From: Primulina eburnea
Lineage: Eukaryota; Streptophyta; Magnoliopsida; Lamiales; Gesneriaceae
Assembly (NCBI RefSeq): GCF_022965805.1
Contig: NC_133101.1
Coordinates: forward strand, 5,332,001-5,396,000
Length of the DNA: 64,000 nt
Direction of reading: 5' to 3'
Part shown: one piece after another, positions 22,991 through 36,000 of the stretch
How the letters are laid out: the number at the start of each line of letters is the position of its first letter
How positions within the stretch are numbered: the stretch's first letter is position 1
Position numbers and translations under genes: made by a program
The notes under the pieces: generated by a model
The model's database searches: none
Told to the model about the DNA's origin: nothing
Seen by the model: the letters and a program-made list of their open reading frames with translations, nothing else

Positions 22991-24579
22991 TGTAATAGCC
23001 GAGGTCGGTGTACGGTACGATTTAAGTTTCGTATGTTATTTGGGTTATGTGATTAGATGTTTAGAATTGTGTTTTGGGCCATAGTATTATTGGTTATTAT
23101 TGTTATTGAGGTGTTAGAAGTTGTTGGTTGTTCGTTTCAGAGTTTCGGATCGATTTTAATTGCGTTGATTTTTTATCATTGCCGTAGCAAGAGTGCACCC
23201 GCGCTCTTAGAGGAGTGCCCCCGCGGTGTACTATTCATCATTTTGGTTTTGGAAGACCGTGGCGTCACCGCACCCGCGGCAGTGTAAGCACCGCACCCGC
23301 GGTGAGACCGCACCCGCGGTAATTGTAGCACCGCACCCGCGGTCATCGTGCATGGATTTATTTTGTTGTGCCGAGAGCTCAGCGCACCCGCGGCCCTAGT
23401 GTTGTCGCACCCGCGGTATAGGTATGGGCGAGTTTTTAAGTTACTTTTTGGAGTTGTTGGCCATACCTTATCTTATCTTTTCCCCTTCATTTCGAGATTT
23501 CTCTCTTCTAGCAAGGGTTTTCATCCATTTCTTTTGCTTCCTACCTTTGATTCTTGGATTTGTTTGGATTTTCGACTTGAGATCGACGTTCTCCTTGGTG
23601 CTAGGAAGCTTAGGTAAGCTTTTGGTGCGATTCTTTTAAGGTTTTGGGTAAGAGTTGACTTGGGTTGTTGTTCTTGTTGGATTTATGGATTAATTAGCTT
23701 GTAATCTTGGATATTGAGTTGATGTTGGTGTTATTTATGGATTATTGTTGTAGGTGGTGAACCAAGAGCTAAGTTTGAGGTGTTCTATTGGGTAGTAAGT
23801 GGAATTTCATCCCTTGTGCTCACATGATGTTATATGTATTGTGTTTCAAAGGTTTTAATGTGTTATTCCCTTCATTTGATTCATGTTTATGTATTGATTT
23901 CATTGATATGTATATTGGAGGCATTTTATGTCTCATTATTGTTCAAAGGGAATACAAGAGAAAAGATAGAGTTTCAAAGTGATTGTTAAAGCCAGAGAGA
24001 GTTTAAATGTTTCTATTGGATTGATAAATATATAGCCAGAGAATTGCATGCAATTAGTTGATCAACGACCATAGGCTTTTATCCCTCAGAGTTATCGGTT
24101 TATATCGATAGGGATATTAGCACCAGAGCAGAGATACTATTGATATCAATCCAACCAGAGAAAAGAGAAATACCATCTCATTTCTATGCTATTGCTATGA
24201 TATTCATGTTCAGAGTTTATGTTTCAGAGTTGATGGTATTTATGATTTCAAAGCTATGTTTTACAGAGTATATTGTCATTGCTATGTAAGAGTTCCACTT
24301 GCTGAGATTTATTCTCATTTCAGTTTATTCATGTGATGCAGATCAGAGTGGAGGCCCGGGACGTTGACTGTGGATAGGGGTCATATGCATACACCGTTGG
24401 AAGGAAGATTTTGGCATGATCATAGGAATGATGATTTGTATTTTGTTATGTCATTTAAATGATCATGTATTTTTATTTTGTAAACATTTTTATGAAATGT
24501 ATTTTGAAACTCCTTCCATATTTTAAAGAAAAATTTATTTCCGCTGCGTATTTTTATTGTTACGGGTCAGGGTGTCACA
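22991..24579. mobile_element. 1.59 kb gypsy-like solo LTR with AATTT target duplication
   Basis: TGTAATAGCCGAGG...GGGTGTCACA with AATTT at 22986-22990 and 24580-24584. It carries a GC-rich array of ACCGCACCCGCGGT units (about 23190-23420). No internal domains. It sits in a more decayed LTR-like sequence (about 22700-22990 and 24585-24885). Frames 23057-23982 are not believed to be genes. Confidence 0.88.
23190..23420. repeat. GC-rich CACCCGCGGT repeat cluster inside the solo LTR
   Basis: CACCCGCGGT or close variants occur about eight times in roughly 230 bp, three in near-perfect ACCGCACCCGCGGT form at about 23290-23343. Each core contains the palindrome CCGCGG. Confidence 0.8.
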
Positions 24580-24584
24580 AATTT

Positions 24585-24960
24585 GATGAGACCAGAAGCA
24601 ACATAGGTTTTCAGTTGTAATAGTTTCATTGGGCGGTGCATAGACAGCCATCATGCCATGAAGAGTGGCCAGACACTGAAAACAATGTCATCATTGACTT
24701 CTCTCTATAAATACGCAGGTTCACTTGATCATAAAGCAGATATTTCACTTAACATTTTGCCACGGACATTCAACATATACTCTCTACTACATTTTCCTTT
24801 GTGTAAACACTTGATAGACTTGAGCATTGGACACGCTGGAAAACCTTCTTTGCTCTTAAAGTGTGCAGATTCCTCAACCCGGAAAGTGAAAATTAAGGGA
24901 AAGGAAATCATTGAAACCTGATTTCAACTGCATGTTCTTCTAAACCATAAATTCAATGTC
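24585..24960. mobile_element. Decayed LTR-like fragment followed by an SPH-unit upstream remnant
   Basis: 24680-24880 reads like the U3/R part of an LTR (CTCTATAAATACGCAGG, then CACTTGATAGACTTGAGC). From about 24885 (GGGAAAGGAAATCATTGAAACCTG) the sequence matches the block upstream of both intact SPH genes (14065-14125 and 17410-17480), marking the start of another duplication unit that has no gene. Confidence 0.55.
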
Positions 24961-26040
24961 AATTTATTATTCTTTCACCTACACTTGTACATAATGATAA
25001 TAAAAAAATTAATCAATTAAAATTAAAAATATATATAAGACAACCCATTTCTTTCTTATTTCCATGCAAGATCAAGAAGGACCCATGTCCTAAGACTGTG
25101 ACCTCCATTGCACTTGGGAGGTCACTTTCCTAAGGTCGGTCGATCCAAGTGGTCAAGGCTACATCATAATTTGTGATCGAAGAGGTCTGCGTAATTATTT
25201 AAGCCACCTAAAAGTTGCGAATTATTCAAAGTTCTCACTTTGAGTATATTTTCCAAATTCTCTTGTTTGACTATGCTTATTATCTCGTACACCTTTTAAT
25301 TGAAACCATGATGCTAGGAATTAATGTTTCGAATTTAATATATAAACTAGTGCGTACATACATATCATCTGTATGTATATAATAGAATATCGCGTCTCAT
25401 TTTTATTGAGAGTAATTTATGTCACTACACTACTAAAGACACGTCTGGGATTTTATAAATATTCAATCTATTCAAACACGTACAACAAATATTTTATTAT
25501 TATGAAAAACCAACTTTCTATTTAAAGAAACCAAATTTACAGGAACTTTATGGGAGGAAGATAAAGAAATGTGTAGAATTAAGTAGATGAGAGAAAAAAA
25601 TAAATAAATAAATAAATAAAAGGGTGTAAAAAATTATTTAAGAATTACTTTTAAAAATAAAAAAAATAATTCTTTTTTTGTTTAATATTTATCAGCTTTC
25701 CCACTTTAAGACATTTTCTATTGACTAACCATTCCACTTTTATAAAGAAATACCATCAAAATTGAATTGGACCTCTTTTTTCATTCTCGCCATCATGAAA
25801 ATTTTATTACAACTTATTCAAATTAACATTATTAAAATCAAATATTAAAAAATATGCATAAAAAAATATAGTTCGCCAGTTTAATTTCTCTGTAAATATC
25901 CTCGTCAGAATTAAAAAAACTTATCAAATCTAAAAAATGAGAAAAAAATACGAAAAAAAGAAAGAAATTAATTAGAATAATTATTATAAATCAATAGTGT
26001 TGATGGAACGTTATAGTACATTTGAGCGTTAGATCAGTAT
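24961..26040. other. AT-rich spacer left of the OTU promoter
   Basis: No ORF, RNA gene or clear transposon was recognised. A short AAAT run lies at about 25595-25620. Confidence 0.5.
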
Positions 26041-26219
26041 CATGTTAGCGTTGTATCGACATCATGTTAAAAAAATAATAATAAATATATAAATAACGGA
26101 TTAACACTGAAATTTGAAGCACAGATTATTTATAAATTGACTAAAACAAAATTACAATTTTTTTTAAAATAAAGAATAATATTTTTAGACCAATAAATAA
26201 TAATATTGGAATTACTTAA

Positions 26220-27778
26220 AAAGTAAGGATTGCACATGCCAACGGCTCCACTGACGGCGTTTTTAACCGGTTTTTACGCGGCCTACCGTCTGCCGTTTCG
26301 CTTTCCCCTTCAAAACTGTTTGCCAACAATTCTTATCTTCTCGTCTCATTGGATAAATTTTTAACCTTTATTCTTGGTCGATAGTCTCTGGTTTCTTCGG
26401 CCTTGAGTTGAAGGATCGACAAAGCAATAGGTGCGTATGTACAGAATATATTGTAGATTGTTTTGGTATTGGTTATTTTTGGAAGATGTATAATGGGTTG
26501 AGATTGGGGTTGGTATAATGTAGGAATCTCTTGTTCTCTCTGGTGAAAGTTCGAATTTTTTTCTGGGTTTTCTGTTTTTTTATTTTTTTGCTTGGAAGTA
26601 GAATTAACATTTTATTGTCGTGAATTATGTGATTCATGCATTGGCTCCTAGGAAATTTTTCGTTTTTACCTTTTGATTTGTTGATTATATGCTTTGTGCA
26701 CATTTTGTGGTATAGTTTGGAATTTGACGTTGGAACTTGATTATTATGAATTTGAAAATTATTTGTGTATTTTTATGCTTGTGAGTAATGGAGATAGGTT
26801 GATTGTGTGCTTGTATTAGGTTAGATTTTTACAAGAAGGAAGTAAAAAATCAAAGTTGTTGATAGATTTTGATTGATGTGCTTTCTCCTATTTTCTTTTT
26901 AAGTTTTGTTCCAGAATCCTGTTATGGTTAGAAATTCTACGAAAAATAGGTTGGTCAATCTTTGTTTATGATATAAATCAGTTTATTAAAAAACTTTGTT
27001 TTGTAAGAAATGATAGATAATGATTTGGAGATCCTGTCTAGGAAAATCAGGTTTCTTGCTTTAGTTTAGCTATTCACGTCCACTTTTGATTAGAATTAAA
27101 ATTTTGATTTAGTTCATTGTGTAATGTGAACTTACATACTGGTGGTCACTCTTTGTTTTTTGCAAGTCAGTTGGGGGAAAACTAAGGATAGGATGGTTGA
27201 TGTAACGAATTGTGTGTCTTTGGATGGGCCTGACGATGGTTCTGTTGCAAATGGTTCCAGTTTTTACACTGATTTCCGATGGTTGATGAAATCCGAGCTG
27301 AACCGCTTAGATACAGTTTTAGTTACAACTCTGGGTGGATTTGGTTTCGGTTTAATTACAATTTTTACTGATTTAACTCGCAATTTATCTATTTTGTGTT
27401 ATGGATAAAGGGGATAAAGGAGATTTATACCATTATAATTTGTAGCATCTACAGCAAGATCATACAAACATATTTATCATCTGGCTTTTGCTTTTTCCTA
27501 AATCCATAAAATTACTTCTTTATCATGTTGTGATCATTGGTTGTATTCTATCTGTACGAGTCAATTTAGCTTACCTTACTTGAGTAGAAAATGACTGTTT
27601 CAATGTTATTCTTTTTATTAAACTTAATTATGTTTGTGTGGAATGAGAGGACTTTTTCTAACTAAAGCAGCATACATACATTTTCAGGAGGAAGTTAGCC
27701 GAGGTAACAAATCTTCGGTCACAAATCTTCAAGAAATAATTTTGTTTTTTTCTTTGAATCCGATAGTGGAAGATAACC
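26220..27778 (+). promoter_or_regulatory. Promoter and 5' UTR region of the OTU gene with leader introns
   Basis: The region conserved in the duplicate (1880-2596) includes a probable first non-coding exon ending CAATAG at about 26429 before donor GTGCGT. Candidate acceptors are TTGCAAGTCAG near 27170 and CATTTTCAG at about 27688, just before the leader segment that leads to the ATG at 27779. The open frame 27142-27408 overlaps the middle leader exon and lacks a known domain, so it is taken as untranslated or a uORF. Exon limits here are inferred from splice motifs only. Confidence 0.5.
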
Positions 27779-30700
27779 ATGTGCGAGCTAGATCCCGATG
27801 TTGTTAGGTGGGGCCTTCACCTTTTAGATGTTTGCTCTCTTTCAAATAACGGTTCTCCAGAAACTCTTACCTGCTATGAGAATGATTTGTCTCGATCCGT
27901 TACTGTGGAGGAAGGATTTAGTTATCCGACAAGCTCTGTTGTGGATGAAGGATTTTGTTACCCAACACACTCAGTTGTGGAGAATGATGAAGTAATCGCA
28001 CATGCTCTTCAGGAAGAATTATCAAGGCTTGCGACTGCAGAAGCATCGGAATCCGCATCTGCTATGGAGGAACATCAAAATGAATCTGTTCTTTCTCGGG
28101 ATTGGCTTGGCCATTCAAACAGGTTCTTGAATTCTGGTATGAGAAACCCATGTTTATGCCTTTTTTTCTTATGTTTACTTAGCAGTTCTTTTGTTTTTTC
28201 AACCATGTGTCTGAGTTAAAAATATTTTTTATTAGAAATAGAAACAAGTGTATGCTTGGGAATATTATTCTAAAGTCGTTTTTAATTGTGAAATAAAAGG
28301 AAGGGATATGAAATGAAGGAAGCCTATAAAGAGGGTGAAATTTGGATAAAATTTGGAAGGTAAAATGATAATTATTAATTAGTTGGTAAAATCGATCCAA
28401 TAACTGAAATAAGGGGTACTTTTTTCTGTTTCTTCCAGTGTTTCGATTTATGATTTCTTGGAAAAGACATGATCCAAGATGGTCTACTTGTTAATGTTAC
28501 TAAAGAAACAAAAAAGAAAATAAAAATAGAAATGTGTTCCTTCAGGTGAGAACAACGATCAAGATGCCTTGCCAGAGATAGAAGATGAATCGGCTCTTGA
28601 CAGTGAATTGGGTAAAAGACTGAACCAGATGGTTCCCATTCCTGTGAGTTTACCATATATATATATATATCTCTTTAATTAATGAGAAAATTTCCTTTAT
28701 CATTGTAAAACTTCGTTAAGCAGCTAAAGTGGCGGGTTCTTTTCCACGTGACGTATTTTAGGATCAGTTTATTACCAAATGTATAACAAATAACTCATCT
28801 CTTGCTATTTATTAAGTTTGGGTATTATCTAGTCAAAATACTTGGTGCCATGGTCTTTTTTGTTTCTTTTCCTTTTTTTAATTCATTATTTCAAAATTAC
28901 AGTTTAATCTCTCACTAGCTTTCATAATTATGGTATGATCATCATTTAAATATAATAAAATCAAATTGCAATATGTAATAAATTCAAATTGCATTATGAT
29001 GGGTTATTAATTTTTACAATCATGATATTATTTATATTTGAATATAAATCAAATTATTATTATTAATTATAAAAAGGACTATACAAGCACGCAATGCTTA
29101 TCAAAGGTCACTAGTAGTTATTAGTAGTGTCTTTGACTTATTGGTTTACTTTTATCTGTCGCAGCACATTCCTAAAATTAATGGAGAAATACCATCTGCT
29201 GACGAAGCCATGTCAGATCATGAAAGGCTGCTGAATAGGTCTTTTTTTTCTCTCCTGTCCTTCGCATTCTCGTTTCAAGCGTTAGATTATTTGGTTTGAG
29301 TTTGCAGTCAACTGAAAGCTTTCTCGAGCTTCAACCTCAATTTACTAATTTTATGGACAAGAAAAAAATTCAAGGTTAAAAGTCCAATGAGGCAATAAAT
29401 ACTATTATATAATTTTGAGCAAAACACAAACTGAACAGTTGGATTGAAGTACTGTTTGAACAAAGTATGTTTATTCTCTTGGGGAAACCAAATAACCATG
29501 CATAAAAGAAGCGGACAGAAACCGTGCTGCTGGCTCATTACTGAGTCTGGTCCTTCACTAGTAAACAATTTATTTCTTGAAAAAAAAGATGAGGGAAGCA
29601 CAAAATAGGGAAATGAGGCAGTATTTTGTTGAATACGAATTTCCTTTTCAATTTCTATTATGCGTTGACTGTGCGAAATAGTAGCAAAACACAGCTTAGG
29701 GAAATGTCGAGACTTTTTGTGACTTGCATACCAGGAGATAAACGCATACAAATTTTTTTACCATGGCCCAATTTTTAATCTTTTTTTAGACAAGCTAGGA
29801 CTAAAGAATATATATTCCTATACTTGAGGGGTTTGTTAAGTTTATTATGAAAAGATATTGTAAATATATATAAAGTATTTCTTTTCATTAGGAAAATTTG
29901 AAGGAATTGATTGATTATACTGCAACTTTTTTCCTTTTTAGAGGTTCAGATTAGATTTCCCCTTGTATAAATAAATGTGATTGTGGAATGAATAGAACAC
30001 CTAGATCAAGTATTCTCTTGTAGGTCTGCTCAGGGTTTCATACTTTTATTGCCTACTGACCTGAATGATCTTTTCTTTGGGTACTACTCACTCCTGGGTT
30101 GTTGTCCATAAACAAGTTCACAAAATCAGATTCATGACACATTGACACTTGTATAATCTGATGTATGATGACTGGTGATTTCTTTGACAAATTTTGTTGT
30201 TTGACAGTCCATTTTGATTGGTTTTTTTAAACTCCTGTTTTGCCATTTTATGATTCAGATTGCAGTTATATGACTTGGTCGAACTAAAAATTTCAGGGGA
30301 TGGTAATTGTCAGGTGAGTCCTGGATATCTATCTCTGTACTCTCAACTACTTACTACATACTTATGGAATTATACACCCAGCATATTAGTAAAAAAAAAT
30401 TACGTTCAAACTTTTGTGGTATGCCCATGTCACCAAGCAATGATCAACCTTTTTAAAGAGTAGTATTTTTATACTACGTACCCCCATATTGACGGTTAGA
30501 CAGACTCCTACCCATTTATTAGAAACTCGAATTATGAAGAGGGTGACTTGGCTAAAATTATGGGTTTCGTTCTGTGAGTGTAGATAGGTTCTAGCGAAGA
30601 ACAGGTCCAATGACCCTCCTTGGCTATATATCTATCATGAAGGAAAATAGCTTTTTGAATGATGCACAATTATGTAAACTACCCGAATAATAGAAATTAA

Positions 30701-32008
30701 GTTTCCAAATATTTCCTGTGAGCAGTGAATAGTTCCCTGTGAGTGAACGATGAAAATTACATGAAAATACATCATTTCTTGAAATTGATCGGAAGATTTA
30801 TGTGGAAACAATATTCCTGCATTCGTATAGTGTGTAGCTCTTGGTATTAGACATTTTTGTGTTGTTATTTTTGATCTAATTCAATCCATCACAACCAAGC
30901 CCCTTGTTCTGTCTACAGTTTCGTTCATTGGCAGATCAAATATACAGGACCCCACTGCATCACAAATCTGTGAGAACTCAAGTAGTTAACCAGGTTTCTT
31001 GTGATTTGACAATGCAATATGCTTTCATCCTTGAATTTAGAAATTTCAATTTTCCTTATGTGATGCATGCACACCATTTGTAATATTCTGCTTTTTGTAT
31101 GTGCTAATCATCAGCTAAAGTCGCAACCTGAGTTATATGAGAATTATGTCCCGATGTCCTATGACGACTACTTGAGGAGAATGAGCAAGTATGTTTTTGT
31201 ATAAAGCTGTGTCATTTTCCTTTCCTCTGTTGGTTACATATACTTGAAATATATTTTGCATGATTGCAGAAATGGAGAATGGGGTGATCATGTGACATTG
31301 CAGGCTGCTGCAGATTTTGTATGATTTCTTTCGATCCTCGTCTCTGACCTTATTATTCTTGTACCTTTTTTACCCGTTTGCATATTGATGTAATATAAAG
31401 TAGATTATATTTTGATCATGGTTTTGACTCGTTTCGTGTCACTGCAATTGATTTTCAATGTTGATTCTATTTAGATCAAATAGTTGGTTTCTTTTAATGG
31501 CAGTTTGGAATCAAGATCTTTGTTCTTACATCATTCAAGGACACATGTTATATTGAAATTCTTCCTCAAATGCAGAAGTCAAATAGAAGTAAGTTTTTGT
31601 GCTAATTTTTAATCCCTTTCTTTATGCGTGTTTGGATGAAGGTTTTTGCGATGCATCTGAAAATCAATTTAAAATGATTTCATTCCGTAGCTCACTGCAA
31701 AATAAGAATTGGAAGCTTGACTTTGGTTCTGTTAAATGGTTCACATATTCAACTTTTGTTCCAATGCAGTTATATTCTTGAGTTTCTGGGCTGAGGTGCA
31801 CTACAATTCAATTTATCCATCAGAAGGTATTTATGTTTAACAAATGGAATTTGCTCGTATACTACTGAATTCAAATGGAATTCCTACTGTTTCTATTTTA
31901 TCCCACATGATCGTATTTGTCATGTATTTCTTTTTCTTTTCTTTTCCTTTTTTTGTAGAATTTCCGGTCGCCGAGAGTAAGAAGAAGAAGCGGTGGTGGT
32001 GGACATGA
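27779..32008 (+). CDS. OTU-domain deubiquitinating cysteine protease (OTU9/10-like)
   Basis: Ten coding exons join in frame: 27779-28136, 28546-28643, 29165-29238, 30259-30313, 30919-30993, 31115-31188, 31270-31318, 31504-31588, 31770-31826 and 31959-32008. All have GT-AG borders and give 324 residues. Start MCELDPDVVRWGLHLLD matches the N-terminal wording of plant OTU9/10-type proteins. Conserved middle blocks are DSELGKRLNQMVPIPHIPKINGE and SDHERL. The OTU domain spans about residues 175-310. Catalytic Asp191 and Cys194 sit in DGNCQFRS (Cys codon 30308-30310, just before an intron), and the catalytic His300 in WAEVHYNSIYP (31799-31801). WGDHVTLQAAAD and TSFKDTCYIEI are also typical. It ends in a basic KKKKRWWW tail. 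The family cleaves ubiquitin chains; chain preference cannot be read here. Convergent with the Pumilio gene. Confidence 0.92.
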
Positions 32009-32780
32009 ATGTAGGCGTGACTCGAAAATCTACACATTTTCTGACAAATATCAAACCATTGATTTTTTTTGGTTTACGTATTATATGAGCTTGGCATGTA
32101 CATATCAATTTTGACTACTTCTTTACTCGGCTTTTACACTAAATTTTATATTTGTATATCAGATTTCATTGTTATCAGCTGTTTATGCATAAAGTAGCAA
32201 TTATATTTTTATATGGGAATGGAAATCAAGTGCAATACACAACTTAATTAGCACGGTTTTTCTAAGAGTTGAAGGCTTTATGAAATAGTGAAAATATTTG
32301 AGACTCAATTTTTAGAAATAGGCCAGAACAAGGTTGCGAGCGCACACGCACATATATGTGTGTTTTTTTCTTACTACATGGTGGTTGATATTTTTTTGTG
32401 ATCCTATATATTTTTACCTATTTGGGAGTGGTTTAAGCCGTGGTATGCAAGTATTTGAGTAAGAACAAGTTCTTCACTATTTGTTAACTTTCCATTTTAG
32501 AACGAATGAACAATAACTGGTCGGGTTTTCAACAGAGAAAATTGATATGTTCATGCTATTTATGAGGATGTTTTGAATCCCAAAAATAGTTTATCTGGAT
32601 ATATCTTTTCATGTTCCGGAAAAATATTTTTTCCCAAATATATTTTGAGAGGCTGAACTAGAAAATGTTATATATAGAATTTTAATAATGGATGGGTTAT
32701 GAAAAATGATGAAACAGAACAACGTTGATATTTTCCTGTCAGTAATTGCAAAGCGATATTTCAAGAAAATATGGCTGAAC
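32009..32780. other. Convergent intergenic region between OTU and Pumilio genes
   Basis: AT-rich, with no ORF. It should contain the OTU 3' UTR and the end of the Pumilio 3' UTR. A CACACGCACATATATGTGTG palindrome-like stretch lies near 32343-32363. Confidence 0.5.
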
Positions 32781-32793
32781 ATCAAAACATCTG

Positions 32794-32799
32794 TTTATT
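32794..32799 (-). terminator. Candidate polyadenylation signal of the Pumilio gene
   Basis: TTTATT on the plus strand is AATAAA on the minus strand, 240 bp beyond the Pumilio stop. It is the best match in the expected place; cleavage position not known. Confidence 0.45.
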
Positions 32800-32859
32800 A
32801 TAATGTGTAATGTGCACAAGCTTATATACCCAGATCAGTTCTTTACAAAATTAATAAGC

Positions 32860-32867
32860 CATATACA
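32860..32867 (-). promoter_or_regulatory. Pumilio-type RNA element UGUAUAUG in 3' UTR (distal)
   Basis: CATATACA on the plus strand is UGUAUAUG in the Pumilio transcript. It fits the UGUANAUA core except for the last base. Confidence 0.45.
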
Positions 32868-32986
32868 CAAAAAAGGAAAACATGAATTTCGACAAGTTTT
32901 CAAGTAATCATGAGCAGACTAAACAAAATAATCGAGAAGATCTAACCTACCTTATTCAGCAAAACTATATCAACACAAAGTTCCAT

Positions 32987-32994
32987 CATATACA
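32987..32994 (-). promoter_or_regulatory. Pumilio-type RNA element UGUAUAUG in 3' UTR (proximal)
   Basis: A second CATATACA (UGUAUAUG in the transcript), 45 nt beyond the stop codon and 127 nt from the first. Confidence 0.45.
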
Positions 32995-33038
32995 AACCAT
33001 AAATGCCTATAAACATCGTTCGTCAGCTTAAAATCGGA

Positions 33039-36000
33039 TCATTTCGAAGAGGGATTAGATGAGGATTGCCCAATGTGCTTCTCTGTAAAATGATATCATA
33101 AAATATCAGTTGTTTGATTATGAAATAGAACCGTTTGACAACAACAAAAAAAGAACCTTCATTTACAGTAAATTCTTCTCGTAAACGTACACGTACCTCC
33201 AGTTGCAACGAGCTTTTCGACAAGGGAAACAATGTGTTTGCCGTAAGTATATTTCTTGAGTGTATTCAGGTGAACCTTGATGCGAGAAAGGATCAATTCA
33301 CGGCTCTGATCATCACAAGTCTCCAGTACCCTTTGGACGACGTAATTTCCAAATTGATCTTTCATCATAGCCTGAAATTTGCAATTTAAACACTTTCTTT
33401 TCAGTGTTTGTTTTTTGTAACCTGAACTGAAATTTCAAATTGTTATACCAATATTTCTAGCTACAAAAGGTGACACGACACACCTGTAATGGCTCATTTT
33501 CATCGGTTGTACCAAGAATCTCATTCACCAAGAGTTTACGTTCTTCTGGACCACCAAACGTCAAGCACTTTTCAATAACATTGGAGGCATATTTTTGTTG
33601 ACTCATCTTCACAATTTGTCCAGCAAGCTTTCGGATAATCTCTGCTCGCTCATGTGGTTTACCATGCTGCAAAACATGCTAAACAAAACAGAAAAGGATA
33701 TTGAGTAAGACGGATTGTACAAGTCTTACGAATATATAACTATTGTCATCTAGATGGATATATGAAGAAATTTCCAACATAAACAATAGTACATAGTTTA
33801 TGAAATGTAAAAGCACAAGAAATTTTCGACATCCATCCTGAAAATGTACAACCAGTCTAATATTCTGATCAAAATATGTTGTCATCAAGGGTTGATCCTT
33901 AACAGGGGGGGAACATGGATCATTTACGTTTTTAGTTTACTCATTAGTAATATTACCTAAAACGCACTACCATAATGGTGGACCGATCAACTGAATGCAA
34001 CATCAACTGAGAATCTGATGAAATAATATGTTTATCCACTTGATTTATAGATTTTCTTATTTGAAAAAAGACTCTCAGGAGATGGGGAAGGTAGAGGGGG
34101 GATTCACCAGATCCCTCACAATGTAACAATGACCAAAGTTTTTTTTGACAAAGAGCAAGATAGAAGTTTGAAATTCGATAACCACTAACATCCAAATCAG
34201 TCATAGTGTAAATGCGTAGTAGGCATCTCATTATATAGATATAATCCTTATGACAGTCAGATACAGTTAAATACCTGAATGACATAATTCCCATATTGGT
34301 CCAGCGCTAGGTTACAAACTGAGCTCATTATTTCATCCATGATGATCTGTTGATTCTTTGTGTCACCACAATACTCGAGGACCCTCTAATGACAAGAAAA
34401 ATGATTGCACTCGTCAATAAATAGGACCCAATGTCTTATTCAAAAAACCCATCTAAAATACTAACCTGAATGACACGACAGCCATAAGCATGTGTGGATA
34501 AATTCACAACTTGCCCCAACAATGATGATATTATACTTTGAATTCGATCTTGAGGAATACACTCGATGCATTTCTGAATTACATGATTACCATTCTGATC
34601 ACGAACACATTTGAGCACTGAACCATCAAGCTCCTTTACCATCTCAGTCTGCTGCTCGACATCAACCACTTCCAAGGCCTATTATCAGATTAACATGTTA
34701 ACGAAATCCATTAAGGCATATGCAAATAGGAAAAAAGAATAAGAAAGAACTTTATTATCTAATCTTTGCTTTTTTCATGAAGTGAAGATTTTTCATTATT
34801 GAATCATCGCTAATACAGAAAGGAATAGTAAAACTTCAGAAGGTGCAATAGAGCATAAAAGTAGACCTTCTGTATAACTCTGCAACCATACATCTGTAGA
34901 CTGAGAGGTAAAACATGACCAATCAGGTGCCTGGCTAACTCCTTTCGCTGACTATCAGTTCCATGCTCCAAGAACTGCCCATCAAAACAATAACAGTCTT
35001 GTGATTGGAACAGTTTTCATTTATAACAAAAGTATAAAAACATTACTTTTTGTATGACATAATTCCCAAAGACATCGGTCATCAAGTTATGAGCATGAGG
35101 AATAATCTCTGAGAATATCTTGATCTTCTCATTGACAGTGGCAGTCTCTAGCTTCTGCTGAATGAAGCGACTTCCGTGCTGATCCATACTGCATCATACA
35201 AGGGGGAAAAAGAACTCAGAGACCAAGTAAACTAAAACAATGTACCTGTTGCTGATGATTCATACCTGAACTCAATAACATGACCGAATACATCTGAAAG
35301 TTCCAATGATTTGGTCTTATTGTTCTTGACCAAATCTAATAGTGATTCTGACCTCCTTTTAATATTGCTTCCAGTTTGTGAATGCAGCAAACCAGTGGAT
35401 TCTTCATTTACACTTTTCAACTTTGAGGGATGTGATGAACTTTTCTCATCATGGAATGTAGGACTTCTAGAAGTGACTGGGGAATGTGCCGAATTTAGCA
35501 CTTGATTTTCGTGGTATGAAGAAGCACCTGGTCCAAATGCAGGGCTCGCATTGTACAGTTGATTAATACTGCTAGGCATTTGTAAAAAGGGCGACTGATA
35601 TTGATGTTTCTGTCGCAAAAGCAGTGCCTCAAGATAAGCTTTCTCCAAAGATTGCAAATCCTCATGGCTATGGGGACTACCAGCATAGTACTTTCCTGGG
35701 TAAGAATTTCCTGAAATATGCTGAACACTCTTTTCTTGATTGGATATTTTCTGCATATATTGAATTAATAGCGGATCCATAACAGGAAAATGAAGACCTG
35801 TCTGGTTGCTACTTAAAAATTTCAGTTGATCTTCAATAGCACCAGTCAAAAGTGAACCTAAAGAATATTTCAAATCAAGTTACCAAAAAAAATTAACAAA
35901 ATTGATAGCCAGTGCAATAAGAACAAACTGGAACAAGATCATCGTTAATCATCATACCATATTTTGGATTAGCTGAGTATCCACTATGTCCATGACTAGG

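Noticed and set aside
27142..27408. 88-codon ORF upstream of the OTU start
   Set aside because: It runs through a probable leader exon into intron sequence, has no homology I recognise and is not needed for the OTU reading frame.
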